NCBI GenBank assembly: GCA_002101205.1
Contig: LWTM01000067.1
Span: 1-64,000 of the forward strand
Origin: Cycloclasticus sp. symbiont of Poecilosclerida sp. N
Lineage (GTDB): Bacteria; Pseudomonadota; Gammaproteobacteria; Methylococcales; Cycloclasticaceae
DNA length: 64,000 nucleotides
Reading direction: 5' to 3'
Position numbers and translations under genes: made by a program. This document shows, one piece after another, positions 16,475 to 25,575 of this stretch. The notes beneath the pieces were generated by a model. The model saw nothing but the letters and a program-made list of their open reading frames with translations, was not told where the DNA came from and made no database searches. Within the stretch, counting starts at the first letter, position 1. Each line of letters begins with the position of its first letter.

Positions 16475-16921
16475 ATGTTTGACATTGGTTTTTTAGAGAT
16501 TTGTTTAATAACTGTAATAGCCTTGATAGTGATTGGGCCTGAAAAACTCCCTCGTGTTGCGTGTACAGTTGGTTTGTGGGCAGGTAAGGCGCGAGGCGTT
16601 ATACGAACAGTTAAATACGACATTGATGAACAAATTCGCATGGAATAATTGAAAGAATCAATGCAAAAAACAGTCTCTGTGGTCGAGAGCACGTTATCCG
16701 AATCAGTAGATAGTGTTGAAGGCTCTATAGAGAGGGTAGAATTCGCTTTATGTGAAAACGGTGATGTAGGATCAACAGTGCTAAACTCATTAGTGGACAC
16801 GGACTCAAACTTATTAGTGATGGGTGGATATGGTTCATCTAGGGTGCGTGAGCATGTTTTTGGCGGCGTGACAAGAACCATCTTAGAAAGCATGACGACA
16901 CCAGTTTGCATGTTAAACTAG
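16475..16921 (+). pseudogene. tatB-like 5' part joined to UspA 3' part, with internal stop
   Basis: From ATG 16475 the frame reads MFDIGFLEICLITVIALIVI then GPEKLPRVACTVGLWAGKAR: the membrane helix, Gly-Pro hinge and amphipathic helix of TatB. A TAA at 16646-16648 ends it after 57 codons, but the same frame continues as LKESMQKTVSVVES and then DSNLLVMGGYGSSRVREHVF, GGVTRTILESMTTPVCML, the C-terminal nucleotide-binding part of universal stress proteins. No tatA or tatC is nearby. A deletion joining two genes plus a stop is the simplest reading; the short TatB-like peptide may still be made. Confidence 0.65.
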
Positions 16922-16951
16922 CGAATAGCTAGCAAGTTGTAAGCAGATTAA

Positions 16952-16975
16952 AAGGCATTTTAGAGATGCCTTTTT
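16952..16975 (+). terminator. Terminator after the tatB/UspA frame
   Basis: AAGGCAT / ATGCCTT stem with loop TTTAGAG, followed by a T-run. Confidence 0.8.
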
Positions 16976-17191
16976 CATTGCCTCATGCCTGTCATAAAAC
17001 TCTAGCGTCAGTCATAGCTTATGCGAATTAAGCGATATTAGACTTTAGTCGTATAGGAGTGATTGTTCTCAAGTTGTTATAGTTTCATAGTGTGAATATT
17101 TTGCGACATAGAGGCAGTTCATATTGACAAACTAGCTGCATCATAAGAACCTTAAGGGTGCAGTAAATTGAATAAACTTAGGAGACGGGTG

Positions 17192-18550
17192 ATGACAGAT
17201 AAGAAGGAAAAGAAAATCTGGACGCGAAGAGACGTTCTGAAAGCAAGTGTTGGTGTAGCAGTTGCTTCCGCAACACCTATGTTCTTTATGAAAGATGCGT
17301 GGGCTGAAGAAGCTATTGGTAACTACCCTGTCAAAGGCAGCACGGTTAAATTTGGTTTTAACGTACCTCAAACCGGTGCATATGCCGATGAGGGTGCGGA
17401 TGAACTGCGTGGCTATAAATTAGCTGTAGAGCATCTAAATAATGGTGGCGGCATGTTGGAAACACTGAAGCCTTCTTCATTGAAAGGAAATGGTGTTCTA
17501 GGCAAAAAAGTAGAATACGTAACAGGTGATACACAAACTAACCCAGATGCTGCACGTACATCTGCACGCCGTATGATCGATCGTGATGGCGTCATCATGT
17601 GGTCAGGTGGGTCATCAAGTGCGACAGCTATTGCGCAACAATATTTAGCGCAAGAAAAAGGCGTTATCTTTATGAGTGCGTTAACACACTCAAACGACAC
17701 AACAGGTAAAGACAAACGTCGTTATGGCTTCCGCTACTTCTTCAATGCCCATATGACAGGTAAAGCGTTAGCGCCAGTATTGTCAAAAGCATACGGTAAA
17801 GATCGCCGCGCCTTTCATTTATCAGCTGATTACTCGTGGGGACATACCCAATTCGAGTCAATGAAAGACTTCACTGAGAAAGAAGGTTGGACAACGGTTC
17901 AAAACATCATGACACCGCTTAAATCAACTGACTTCTCAGCGTTCTTAACAGCAGTATTAAACTCTGATGCTGACGTATTGGTTCTTAACCACTATGGTAA
18001 GAATATGGTTAACTCCTTGTCACAAGCTGTTTCATTCGGCATGCGTGAGCTACAAAAAAATGGCAAAACAATGGAGATTGTTATTCCATTGTACAGTCGT
18101 TTAATGGCTCAAGGTGCTGGTATTGATAACGTTGAAGGCGTGTATGGCACAACATCATGGACTTGGAAACAGAAGGATGCGGGCTCACAAGTGTTTACTA
18201 ATGCGTTTACAAAGGTTCATGGCTTCCCACCATCACAGGCTGCGCACGTTGCTTATTGCCAAACACTTCTATATGCAAACGCATGTGAAATGGCAGGTAC
18301 TTTCTATCCGCCAGCAGTTATTAAAGCGCTTGAAGACTTTAAATTCTCAGGTACAGGTACAGGTGATACGCTATACCGTGGTGAAGATCACCAATGTATG
18401 CGTGATATCTTGGTTGTGCAAGGAAACTCTAAAGCTAAGTCATCCGGTAAATATGACTTGTTGAATATCCACGCGACTGTTAAAGCAGATGCTGTGGCGT
18501 ACCCAGTAAGTACATTTAAAGGTGAGCTTGGGCCTTACAAACCAGCTTAA
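17192..18550 (+). CDS. ABC transporter substrate-binding protein (LIV/urea/amide type)
   Basis: 452 residues from ATG 17192, with GGAG upstream; the TTG at 17168 is less likely. A twin-arginine-like signal (TRRDVLKASVGVAVASATPM, ending DAWA) is followed by a type I periplasmic binding protein: VKFGFNVPQTGAYADEGADE, WSGGSSSATAIAQQYLA and a C-terminal lobe. First gene of a five-gene operon with two permeases and two ATPases of the HAAT family. The substrate (branched amino acid, urea, amide or aromatic acid) cannot be read from sequence. A hairpin follows the gene. Confidence 0.88.
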   Translation: MTDKKEKKIWTRRDVLKASVGVAVASATPMFFMKDAWAEEAIGNYPVKGSTVKFGFNVPQTGAYADEGADELRGYKLAVEHLNNGGGMLETLKPSSLKGNGVLGKKVEYVTGDTQTNPDAARTSARRMIDRDGVIMWSGGSSSATAIAQQYLAQEKGVIFMSALTHSNDTTGKDKRRYGFRYFFNAHMTGKALAPVLSKAYGKDRRAFHLSADYSWGHTQFESMKDFTEKEGWTTVQNIMTPLKSTDFSAFLTAVLNSDADVLVLNHYGKNMVNSLSQAVSFGMRELQKNGKTMEIVIPLYSRLMAQGAGIDNVEGVYGTTSWTWKQKDAGSQVFTNAFTKVHGFPPSQAAHVAYCQTLLYANACEMAGTFYPPAVIKALEDFKFSGTGTGDTLYRGEDHQCMRDILVVQGNSKAKSSGKYDLLNIHATVKADAVAYPVSTFKGELGPYKPA

Positions 18551-18567
18551 AGTAAGTTGTAGAGATT

Positions 18568-18605
18568 AAGCATGGTTCTATGCAAATAGAGTCATGCTTT
18601 TTTTT
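18568..18605 (+). terminator. Intra-operon hairpin with T-run
   Basis: AGCATG pairs with CATGCT, with an inner stem TCTAT/ATAGA around GCAA, then eight or more T. It lies between the binding-protein gene and the permeases, where a leaky terminator gives excess binding protein. Confidence 0.8.
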
Positions 18606-18654
18606 AGATAAATAGGCTAGTCTGCATCCAGCGAAATTGGAGAGAGGGAGAATT

Positions 18655-19551
18655 ATGGTTAATAGTATATTTTTACAACTTCTAACAGGTTTGCAGTTAG
18701 GTGCACTTTATGTGCTTATCTCGTTAGGGCTAGCATTGATTTTCGGCACGTTGGGCGTGGTTAACTTCGCGCATGGCGCTATGTTTATGGTGGCAGCTTA
18801 TCTTGGCGTTGTCATTTCACAAGCAGAATGGGGCGGTTGGGGCGTGGCCATTGTGCTGGTTCCCATTATCTTGTTTGCGTTGGGTTTGTTGATGGAGCGA
18901 GGGCTTATTCGCTTTTTCTATGCCCGGCCACATACCGACCAAATTCTGGTTACCTTTGGGTTGGCGATTGTTTTACAAGAGACTTTTAAATGGTACTTCG
19001 GTGCCAATAACTTACCCTTCGCAACGCCAGATTGGGGTTCGGGGATAATGCGTTTGCATGACTACTTGCCTTTCTTAGAAGGCTTTGTTGCATATCCTAA
19101 GTGGCGATTAATTCTCACAGCGGTTTCATTGATTACAGTGGCAGGCTTATTTGCGTTATTACAATTTACAACCTTTGGCTTGGTTGTTAGAGCGGGTATG
19201 CGTGACTCAGAAATGCTAAGGCTGTTAGGCGTTAATATTTCACGGCGTTTTGCTATCGTATTTGCGCTGGGTGTGGGTATTGCCGGTATTGCTGGTGTGT
19301 TTGGTGGCCCGGTCACCCAGGTTGACCCTGGTATTGGCATGGTGTTCTTAGTGCCGTCCTTCCTTGTCGTGGTTATTGGTGGTATGGGCTCTTTGCCAGG
19401 CGCTGTGCTTGCTTCATTCCTTATCGGGCTGGCTATTAGTTTCACGGCGACGATACCTGCGCTAGCGAACATTATTGTGTATTTAATTGCGATTATAATT
19501 TTGTTATTTAGGCCGCGTGGTCTTATGGGTCAAAAAGGGGTGATGGAATGA
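18655..19551 (+). CDS. ABC transporter permease, LivH type
   Basis: 298 residues; start ATG 18655 with GAGGGAG upstream. About eight membrane helices, with the LivH signatures LQLGALYVLISLGLALIFGT, GVVNFAHGAMFMVAAY and GAVLASFLIGLAISF. Inner-membrane pore subunit. The stop overlaps the next start as ATGA. Confidence 0.92.
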   Translation: MVNSIFLQLLTGLQLGALYVLISLGLALIFGTLGVVNFAHGAMFMVAAYLGVVISQAEWGGWGVAIVLVPIILFALGLLMERGLIRFFYARPHTDQILVTFGLAIVLQETFKWYFGANNLPFATPDWGSGIMRLHDYLPFLEGFVAYPKWRLILTAVSLITVAGLFALLQFTTFGLVVRAGMRDSEMLRLLGVNISRRFAIVFALGVGIAGIAGVFGGPVTQVDPGIGMVFLVPSFLVVVIGGMGSLPGAVLASFLIGLAISFTATIPALANIIVYLIAIIILLFRPRGLMGQKGVME

Positions 19552-20522
19552 GTTCTGCAAATTCAGCTTTTTATAAAAAAGATTTGTTGCCCGTTGCGAC
19601 GTTTGCGGTTGTCCTGCTTACAATGCCATTTTGGTTTAAATTTATTGGTGGATACAGCGGCCTTGATACGAAAATAGTAATTTGGATTATTTTTGCTATT
19701 GGTTTCGGTATTTTGCTTGGCTATATGGGTTTTTTGTCCTTTGGCCATGCCGCATTTTTTGGAACTTCAGCCTATTTCACAGGGCTTATGCTGTTGCATT
19801 TTTCAGCAAATATTTTGCCCGCTATGGTTGTTGGAATAATTTCAGGCATTATCATGGCGTTTATTATTGGGTTTTTAACGCTGAAGCGAACCGGGATCTA
19901 TTTTTCGATTCTTACGTTAGCCTTCGGTGAAATGCTACACAGTATGGTGTTGTCGACGCTTCAGGATTACACCGGTGGTGATAATGGCTTAACAGGATTA
20001 CCAACACCAATGCTGTTTGGATTGAAAATGCAAGGCGATAATGTTTTTTACCTAACAGTGATTGTAGCAATTGTTATGTACTACATTGCACGTCGTATTA
20101 TTCGTTCTCCTTTTGGCTTGATGTTAAAAGCCATTAAGTCAAACCAAGTACGACTAGAATACACGGGGGTGAATGTAGCAAGGTATAAGTTATTAGGATT
20201 TGTTATCAGCGCTGTATATGCATCTGTTGCAGGCTCATTAATGATTGTTTATGAGCCTTATGTCGCATCGGAATTTTTGAGCTGGCATTTGTCGGGCCAT
20301 ATTGTGATTATGACAGTGCTCGGTGGCGTAGGTACACTATTTGGGCCGATGCTAGGTGCTGCTTTTATGTTGTACTTTGAAAATGTATTATCGGTAACGA
20401 TGGGTGAGCAATGGTTGCTGATACTTGGTGCTGTATTTATGTTAACGGTTATTTTCCTACCGGGTGGTTTCGTTGAAGGAGGTAGCAAAATAAAGAAAAA
20501 GTTAATGGGTGGGGATGAATAA
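19548..20522 (+). CDS. ABC transporter permease, LivM type
   Basis: 324 residues, around nine membrane segments. LivM signatures: GYMGFLSFGHAAFFGTSAYF, RTGIYFSILTLAFGEMLHSM, GGDNGLTGLP and GGVGTLFGPMLGAAFMLYFE. Pairs with the upstream LivH-type subunit; followed by the ATPase genes after 2 bases. Confidence 0.92.
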   Translation: MSSANSAFYKKDLLPVATFAVVLLTMPFWFKFIGGYSGLDTKIVIWIIFAIGFGILLGYMGFLSFGHAAFFGTSAYFTGLMLLHFSANILPAMVVGIISGIIMAFIIGFLTLKRTGIYFSILTLAFGEMLHSMVLSTLQDYTGGDNGLTGLPTPMLFGLKMQGDNVFYLTVIVAIVMYYIARRIIRSPFGLMLKAIKSNQVRLEYTGVNVARYKLLGFVISAVYASVAGSLMIVYEPYVASEFLSWHLSGHIVIMTVLGGVGTLFGPMLGAAFMLYFENVLSVTMGEQWLLILGAVFMLTVIFLPGGFVEGGSKIKKKLMGGDE

Positions 20523-20524
20523 CC

Positions 20525-21283
20525 ATGGCCATTTTAGAAATAAACAATGTATCAAAGAACTTTGGTGGTCTTGCTGCATTGGGTGATGTTAATTTATCGG
20601 TTGAAGAGGGTAGTATTCATTCTTTAATTGGCCCAAATGGCGCGGGTAAGTCGACTCTATTGAATGTATTGGTAGGCTTATTAGAGCCCGATGTGGGAAA
20701 CGTATTATTTAAAGGGAAGCCTGTTTTAGGGCAGACACCACACGAAATTAACCAAATGGGCTTGGCGCGAGTGTTTCAAACACCTGCAATCTTTGATGAC
20801 ATGAGTGTGTTAGAAAACGTTGCAATTGCAGCGTATGCTGCTAGAGATGGCGGGTTTGCATTTAACGTGTTTGAAACACCCGCGTCAGCTAAACCTTGTA
20901 TTGATCTTGCAAAACAAACGCTTAATGAAGTTGGTTTGTACGAGCAGCGTAAGAGGGTTGCGAATCAACTTTCTAGGGGAGATAAGCGCCGCCTTGAAAT
21001 GGCGATATGTTTAGCCCGTAAGCCAGACATGATGTTGTTAGATGAGCCGACAGCAGGTATGGCGCGTGCAGATACTGAAAATACTATTAAATTGTTACAA
21101 GATATTTCAGATAGAGGCGGCATTACTATGGTGATCGTTGAGCACGATATGAGCGTGGTGTTCTCGTTATCAAAATATATTAGTTGTTTGGCGCAGGGCC
21201 GAATTATTGCTGAAGGCGTGCCTGATGAAATGAGGGGTAATCCAAAAGTTATTGAAGCTTACCTAGGTACGGAGAGTGAATAA
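20525..21283 (+). CDS. ABC transporter ATP-binding protein, LivG type
   Basis: 252 residues. Walker A GPNGAGKSTLLNVL, signature LSRGDKRRLEMA (LSRGD in place of LSGGQ), Walker B MMLLDEPTAGM, switch His in IVEHDMSVVFSL. The LSRGD-type signature is seen in many HAAT-family first ATPases. Its stop overlaps the next start by one base. Confidence 0.92.
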   Translation: MAILEINNVSKNFGGLAALGDVNLSVEEGSIHSLIGPNGAGKSTLLNVLVGLLEPDVGNVLFKGKPVLGQTPHEINQMGLARVFQTPAIFDDMSVLENVAIAAYAARDGGFAFNVFETPASAKPCIDLAKQTLNEVGLYEQRKRVANQLSRGDKRRLEMAICLARKPDMMLLDEPTAGMARADTENTIKLLQDISDRGGITMVIVEHDMSVVFSLSKYISCLAQGRIIAEGVPDEMRGNPKVIEAYLGTESE

Positions 21284-21996
21284 TGAGTGACCAAGCATAT
21301 TTTTCTGTTACTGATTTACATGCATATTACGGTGAAAGCTACATTGTACAAGGCATATCCTTTGAGATTAAGGAAGGCGAGATTCTTGCATTATTAGGTC
21401 GAAATGGCGCAGGTAAAACAACGACGCTGAGTGCGATTGCGCGAATGCAAGACCCGCAAGTGCATAAAGGCACCATTACTTTAGACGGGCAAGATTTAAC
21501 AGGCATGAAACCATTTGAAGCCGCTCGTGCGGGTGTTCAATTAGTGCCAGAAGATCGTCGGATTATTCCTGGCATCACGGTTGAAGAAAACCTAAATATT
21601 GCGCAAATTTCAAAACCCATCGGTTGGGACTTGGAGCGTATTTATGATCGCTTTCCAAAATTAAGAGAGCGTCGTTTACAAGAGGGCGTTACATTGTCAG
21701 GTGGCGAACAACAAATGCTTGCAGTTGCTCGTGCCTTAGCGAGAGGTATCAAGGTTTTATTGCTTGACGAGCCGTATGAGGGCTTGGCACCGACTATCGT
21801 TAAAGAGATTGAAGGGATTGTTCGTGAAATTAAAGAAATGGGCATTACTACCATTATTGTTGAGCAAAATGCTGTCGCGGCGTTAAAGCTTGCCGATAAG
21901 GCAATCATCATGGAGTCAGGTGAAATTGTTTACACGGGAACGGCACAAGAAGTTCTAGGGGATAAAGGATTACGTGAGCAGTATCTTGCTATCTAA
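21283..21996 (+). CDS. ABC transporter ATP-binding protein, LivF type
   Basis: 237 residues. Walker A GRNGAGKTTTLSAI, signature LSGGEQQMLAVARAL, Walker B VLLLDEPYEGLAP, switch IIVEQNAVAALKLADKA; PEDRRIIPGITVEENL is typical of LivF. Last gene of the operon; a terminator lies at 22104. Confidence 0.92.
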   Translation: MSDQAYFSVTDLHAYYGESYIVQGISFEIKEGEILALLGRNGAGKTTTLSAIARMQDPQVHKGTITLDGQDLTGMKPFEAARAGVQLVPEDRRIIPGITVEENLNIAQISKPIGWDLERIYDRFPKLRERRLQEGVTLSGGEQQMLAVARALARGIKVLLLDEPYEGLAPTIVKEIEGIVREIKEMGITTIIVEQNAVAALKLADKAIIMESGEIVYTGTAQEVLGDKGLREQYLAI

Positions 21997-22103
21997 ATAG
22001 CACTTGTTAGGAGTGCATATTATTGCTCAGAGGAATAATATGTATGGTTTTATTAAGCGACATTTAGCTCGATTTTATTGCGGCGGCAGGTGATCGTAGA
22101 AAC

Positions 22104-22143
22104 AAAAAAACACCCCGCTATATTTTCTATCTGGGTGTTTTTT
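22104..22143 (+). terminator. Terminator after the ABC operon
   Basis: AAAAAACACCC and GGGTGTTTTTT form a perfect stem around 18 bases; A-run and T-run flanks could make it bidirectional. The rest of the 21997-22437 gap holds no gene I can support. Confidence 0.85.
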
Positions 22144-22430
22144 GCCTGCCATAATTCAGGAAAACAGTTTCATATGTTACTTTAGAGGGGAGGAGAAACT
22201 GGAGGATCAAGATAGTTTAATTTCTGCACTAATCAAAAGATCTGTAAGGGGAGTGATGGTAAACGGGTAGCTAAGGAGATTGCTGACCTATACCTGAGGC
22301 ATGGGTCGAGTAGACCGAGTGAGTGGTTAACTAAAATTCTCATGAATACCAAAAAGGTAAACCAACAGATTACAAAATAAAGAATTTTTAAACCAACCTC
22401 CTAGCAATAAACTCAAAAATGCTCTATAAA

Positions 22431-22447
22431 GTAAACCGTGAGTTTAC
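22431..22447. promoter_or_regulatory. Operator overlapping the abiEi start
   Basis: GTAAAC (22431-22436), CGTGA, GTTTAC (22442-22447): a perfect inverted repeat that encloses the GTG start. TATAAA at 22425-22430 could be a -10 box, giving a very short or absent leader. AbiEi proteins are known autorepressors that bind inverted repeats. Confidence 0.5.
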
Positions 22448-23214
22448 AAAAAGATAAAAAATTAAACAGTCTCCATGATTTACTACCTGAAGGGGTCGCT
22501 GTTCCTAGCCAATGGCTGCTTGAGCAGGGCTATTCCCGTCAGTTGGTACGTAAGTATGTTCAAGGTAATTGGTTAGCCCCCTTGGGGCGTGGTGTTTATG
22601 CGCGCCCACAATCAGCCGTCAATTGGCAAGGGCTTGTGCTGGGGATGCAACTGTTTGCGAAGCTTCCATTTCATCTGGGCGGTGTCTCATCGCTGAATAT
22701 TCAAGGCTATTCTCATTATCTCCCGTTGGGTGGTGAGCAGTATATCTGGCTCTGGGGCCGCAGTAGGGTGCCTGCATGGGTTGAAGCGGTATCGTTATCT
22801 GAGCAGCTGCAATTTAAAACAGTACAATTATTTGATGACAAGGCCTCTCATGTGGGTATGAGCTGCGTGCCGTCTGCTGTTCGTGATTTGTCGATAACTG
22901 TTTCTTCACCTGAACGGGCCATCATGGAAGTTTTATATGGGGTTGATGATGAACACAATTTTAATCATGCGGTGGAGCTGTTTGAAGGTTTAACAACGTT
23001 ACGCCCTCGGGTAGTTAATGAGCTGTTACAGCATTGTCAAAGTGTAAAAGTTAAACGGCTATTTTTATGGATGATGGGGCGATTTAGTTATTCCTGGACC
23101 AAGCGGGTCAATACGGAGCAGGTAGCTTTGGGCAGTGGTAAGCGAATGGTTGTGAAAGGGGGTAAATTAAATCATAAGTACTTAATTACTATACCGAGCA
23201 GTTTTGATGATTGA
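22438..23214 (+). CDS. AbiEi-type antitoxin (type IV TA, phage defence)
   Basis: 258 residues with a GTG start. The N-terminal winged helix (VPSQWLLEQGYSRQLVRKYV, then GVYARPQSAVNWQGL) and the C-terminal domain fit the AbiEi family, which represses its operon and counters AbiEii. The following gene overlaps by 8 bases. A hsdR-like start after the pair suggests it once lay beside a type I restriction system. Confidence 0.88.
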   Translation: MSLQKDKKLNSLHDLLPEGVAVPSQWLLEQGYSRQLVRKYVQGNWLAPLGRGVYARPQSAVNWQGLVLGMQLFAKLPFHLGGVSSLNIQGYSHYLPLGGEQYIWLWGRSRVPAWVEAVSLSEQLQFKTVQLFDDKASHVGMSCVPSAVRDLSITVSSPERAIMEVLYGVDDEHNFNHAVELFEGLTTLRPRVVNELLQHCQSVKVKRLFLWMMGRFSYSWTKRVNTEQVALGSGKRMVVKGGKLNHKYLITIPSSFDD

Positions 23215-24136
23215 TCGTAGAAATCCGTACTATCAGCATGTTTCGTTGTTGATCTCTCTTTTACCTTTGGTTGAAGAAGAGCGCTGTTTTGCTTTGAAGG
23301 GTGGTACGGCGATTAACCTGTTTTTTCAAGACTTGCCAAGGTTGTCGGTAGATATTGATTTAACCTATTTACCCGTTGAAGACAGAGAGACGTCGTTGGC
23401 AGGAATTGAGGCTGCATTAGAGCGAATTGGCGAGCGAATAACTTCTGTTCTAAAAGGGGCGCTAATAGAAAAAGCAAAGAGTGTGCAGGGCAATCTGCTT
23501 AAATTAATGGTTAGACGTCAAGGTGTAATGGTTAAGGTTGAGGTTTCTCCAGTTTTAAGAGGAAGCTTTTTAGAGCCGGTCTCGCTTGATTTGTCCCCCT
23601 CTGTAGAGGCGGTGTTTGCCTATACCAGTATGCAACTACTCGACTGGCATGAGGTTTATGCGGGTAAGCTTTGCGCGGCTCTCAACCGGCAGCTCCCTCG
23701 TGACCTGTTTGATGTGAATGTTTTACTGGAACAAGAGGGTATTACCGATGAGCTGATGGAGCTGTTTATTGTTTACCTGATTAGCGGCAATCGCCCGATA
23801 GCTGAAATGCTTGCGCCTAGAATGGTATCGCTTGAGGCATCATTTAATGCCCAATTTAAAGGCATGTTGTTAAAACAGATGAGTTTACAAGATTTAGAAA
23901 AGACGCGAGAGCAGTTGATTGAGACTGTTAACCGTCAGTTGACGGTTAAACATAAGCGTTTCTTACTTTCATTTAAAGCGATGCGGCCGCAGTGGAGCTT
24001 ATTAAGTTTAGAGGGAGCTGAGAAGCTGCCCGCTATCCGCTGGAAGCTTTTAAATCTGGGTAAAATGTCAAAACAAAAGCATCGGGCTTCGTTGGATAAG
24101 CTTGAGGCAGTATTAAACGGAGAGAATAATGTCTGA
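23207..24136 (+). CDS. AbiEii-type nucleotidyltransferase toxin
   Basis: 309 residues from ATG 23207 (the frame also has TTG just before). Nucleotidyltransferase motifs FALKGGTAINLFFQDLPRLS and VDIDLTYLP are intact, with YAGKLCAALNRQLPRDLFDV later, as in AbiEii, which inhibits growth by adding nucleotides to tRNA acceptor ends. Toxin of an abortive-infection system; the full length is preserved, so the pair looks functional. Confidence 0.9.
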   Translation: MIDRRNPYYQHVSLLISLLPLVEEERCFALKGGTAINLFFQDLPRLSVDIDLTYLPVEDRETSLAGIEAALERIGERITSVLKGALIEKAKSVQGNLLKLMVRRQGVMVKVEVSPVLRGSFLEPVSLDLSPSVEAVFAYTSMQLLDWHEVYAGKLCAALNRQLPRDLFDVNVLLEQEGITDELMELFIVYLISGNRPIAEMLAPRMVSLEASFNAQFKGMLLKQMSLQDLEKTREQLIETVNRQLTVKHKRFLLSFKAMRPQWSLLSLEGAEKLPAIRWKLLNLGKMSKQKHRASLDKLEAVLNGENNV

Positions 24137-24224
24137 GTACCAATTTGTTCAGCGGCCTTTGCTTACACAGCCCGGCAAGTTTTTTCGGAGTGGCAAAAAT
24201 AACATCAATCATCAAGTGCTTTAG
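24129..24224 (+). pseudogene. Possible hsdR 5' remnant
   Basis: ATG 24129 overlaps the toxin stop and reads MSEYQFVQRPLLTQPGKFF before unrelated residues and a TAG. MSEYQFVxRPxLxQL is the usual opening of type I restriction HsdR. Only about 15 residues match, so this is tentative. Confidence 0.4.
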
Positions 24225-24267
24225 TAAAAAATAAAATCAAACAGAAATTTGATATATACTCACAAGT

Positions 24268-24453
24268 ATGACAACTTTTAATGCTGGAGTTAACAAAACA
24301 AGATCTATAAACGCAGAAACTCTTGCTTTAATGAGCAAAGAAGATCGAGATAATATAGTTATTATAAAAATCATCCCTCCGACAATTGGCGGCGAAGGCT
24401 TTGGAAGGATTCTGATTAAAGATAAAGCCCCCGTATACAAGGTTACGCTTTAA
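24268..24453 (+). CDS. Small hypothetical protein
   Basis: 61 residues: MTTFNAGVNKTRSINAETLA, a hydrophobic-basic NIVIIKIIPPTIGGEGFGRI, then KDKAPVYKVTL. It is preceded by TATATACT, a possible -10. No family recognised. The next frame begins immediately after its stop (TAAATG), suggesting a two-gene unit. Confidence 0.5.
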   Translation: MTTFNAGVNKTRSINAETLALMSKEDRDNIVIIKIIPPTIGGEGFGRILIKDKAPVYKVTL

Positions 24454-24854
24454 ATGGATGATAAGCGGCTACAGCTACCCGCGACTTACCTATTGAGTCT
24501 GTTGAGCAACTTCTAAGCAATCAAGCACGGGAGCTGGAAATACGAGTAGAAGAGCTAGCCTTCAATAAGCAGCAAAATAACAACGTTTTTGAGTTTAGCA
24601 AGGTAGCTCTTGATGCAAAGCTTCAAAATGAAGCAAAGGGCAGGAAGCATTATAGGAAAGAAAGGCGTGATCGCTATATATTCATATCTGTAATAACTTT
24701 GATCATTACAGGTGCGATTATCACCTCATTACTTAACGGTGATAAAGACATGGCTATGGAAATAATAAAGGCTGCTATTTTCTTATCTGCTGGCGCACTT
24801 GGCGGATGGGGAGCGTCGAAGAGAAAAGCAATAGAAACTGATGCTGGCGAATAA
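24454..24854 (+). pseudogene. Membrane protein gene with 5' frameshift
   Basis: ATG 24454 reads MDDKRLQLPA and soon stops. A shifted frame, open from about 24466 to the TAA at 24852-24854, gives DLPIESVEQLLSNQARELEI, a charged coiled-coil-like region, then two membrane helices (YIFISVITLIITGAIITSLL and IIKAAIFLSAGALGGWG). One base change near 24465-24485 would join them. It could be a real protein with a sequencing error. Role unknown; it resembles small two-helix proteins of accessory regions. Confidence 0.5.
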
Positions 24855-25147
24855 AGAAATTAGCTGACGCAACGTTTTACCCATACCGCTCTTTCCCGCA
24901 CCTAGAGCAGATAAATATCTTAACGCCCTCTTGGTTAGTTTGAATTTGTACTCATGACTGAGTAGTTTGCACAGTAACTTACTAAACACTGAATACCACC
25001 ACTGTGCCAGTCACGATGCCCTTCATCTACTATACGCGTGCTTGTCTCCTTGTTTTTCTATTTCTGTTACCAACAATGCAAAACTGAGACACCTCAACGG
25101 TTGAAGAGTGAGCCACATGACTCACACTGATGTTTTTCATAAAGAGA

Positions 25148-25495
25148 AGTAGTGGCATAGTTAATTTGGCCACCTAATTAGAGGTGATATTATTTACCTC
25201 AAGATAAAAAGGTGAGCGCATGATGACAAGAAGCAGGCCGACATTCACCCCTGAGTTTAGGCTTGAAACAGCACAACTTGTTGTTGATCAGGGCTATATC
25301 GTTAAAGATGCAGCAGCGGCTATGGGCGTTGGTCAATCCACCATGGATAAATGGGTTAGACAGTTAAGAAATGAACGAAAAGGCATAGGTGCAACGCCTC
25401 TAACGCCTGATCAACGCAAGATACGTGAGCTTGAAAAGCGAATAAAACGCATTGAGATGGAGAAAGAAATCTTAAAAAAGCTACCGCTCTCTTAA
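25148..25495 (+). mobile_element. IS3-family element remnant: terminal repeat and orfA
   Basis: A terminal-repeat-like GTAGTGGCATAGTTAATTTG at 25148 precedes orfA at 25220-25495 ([32 protein letters not shown], coiled tail [20 protein letters not shown]). The A-run where orfA normally shifts into orfB is present (about 25471-25478), but orfB is missing: a toxin-antitoxin pair begins at 25576. The upstream stretch 24855-25147 has no supported gene. Confidence 0.8.
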
Positions 25496-25575
25496 TGTCC
25501 GACACGATGAATGGTTCACAGCGTGTCTCACCTGTGCTACAATCGTGATATTGATGTAATTGTGAAGGTATCCAA

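Noticed and set aside
24783-24989. Minus-strand frame containing GAGKSGMGKT, resembling a P-loop
   Set aside because: Mostly antisense to the membrane-protein frame; no other ATPase motif around it.
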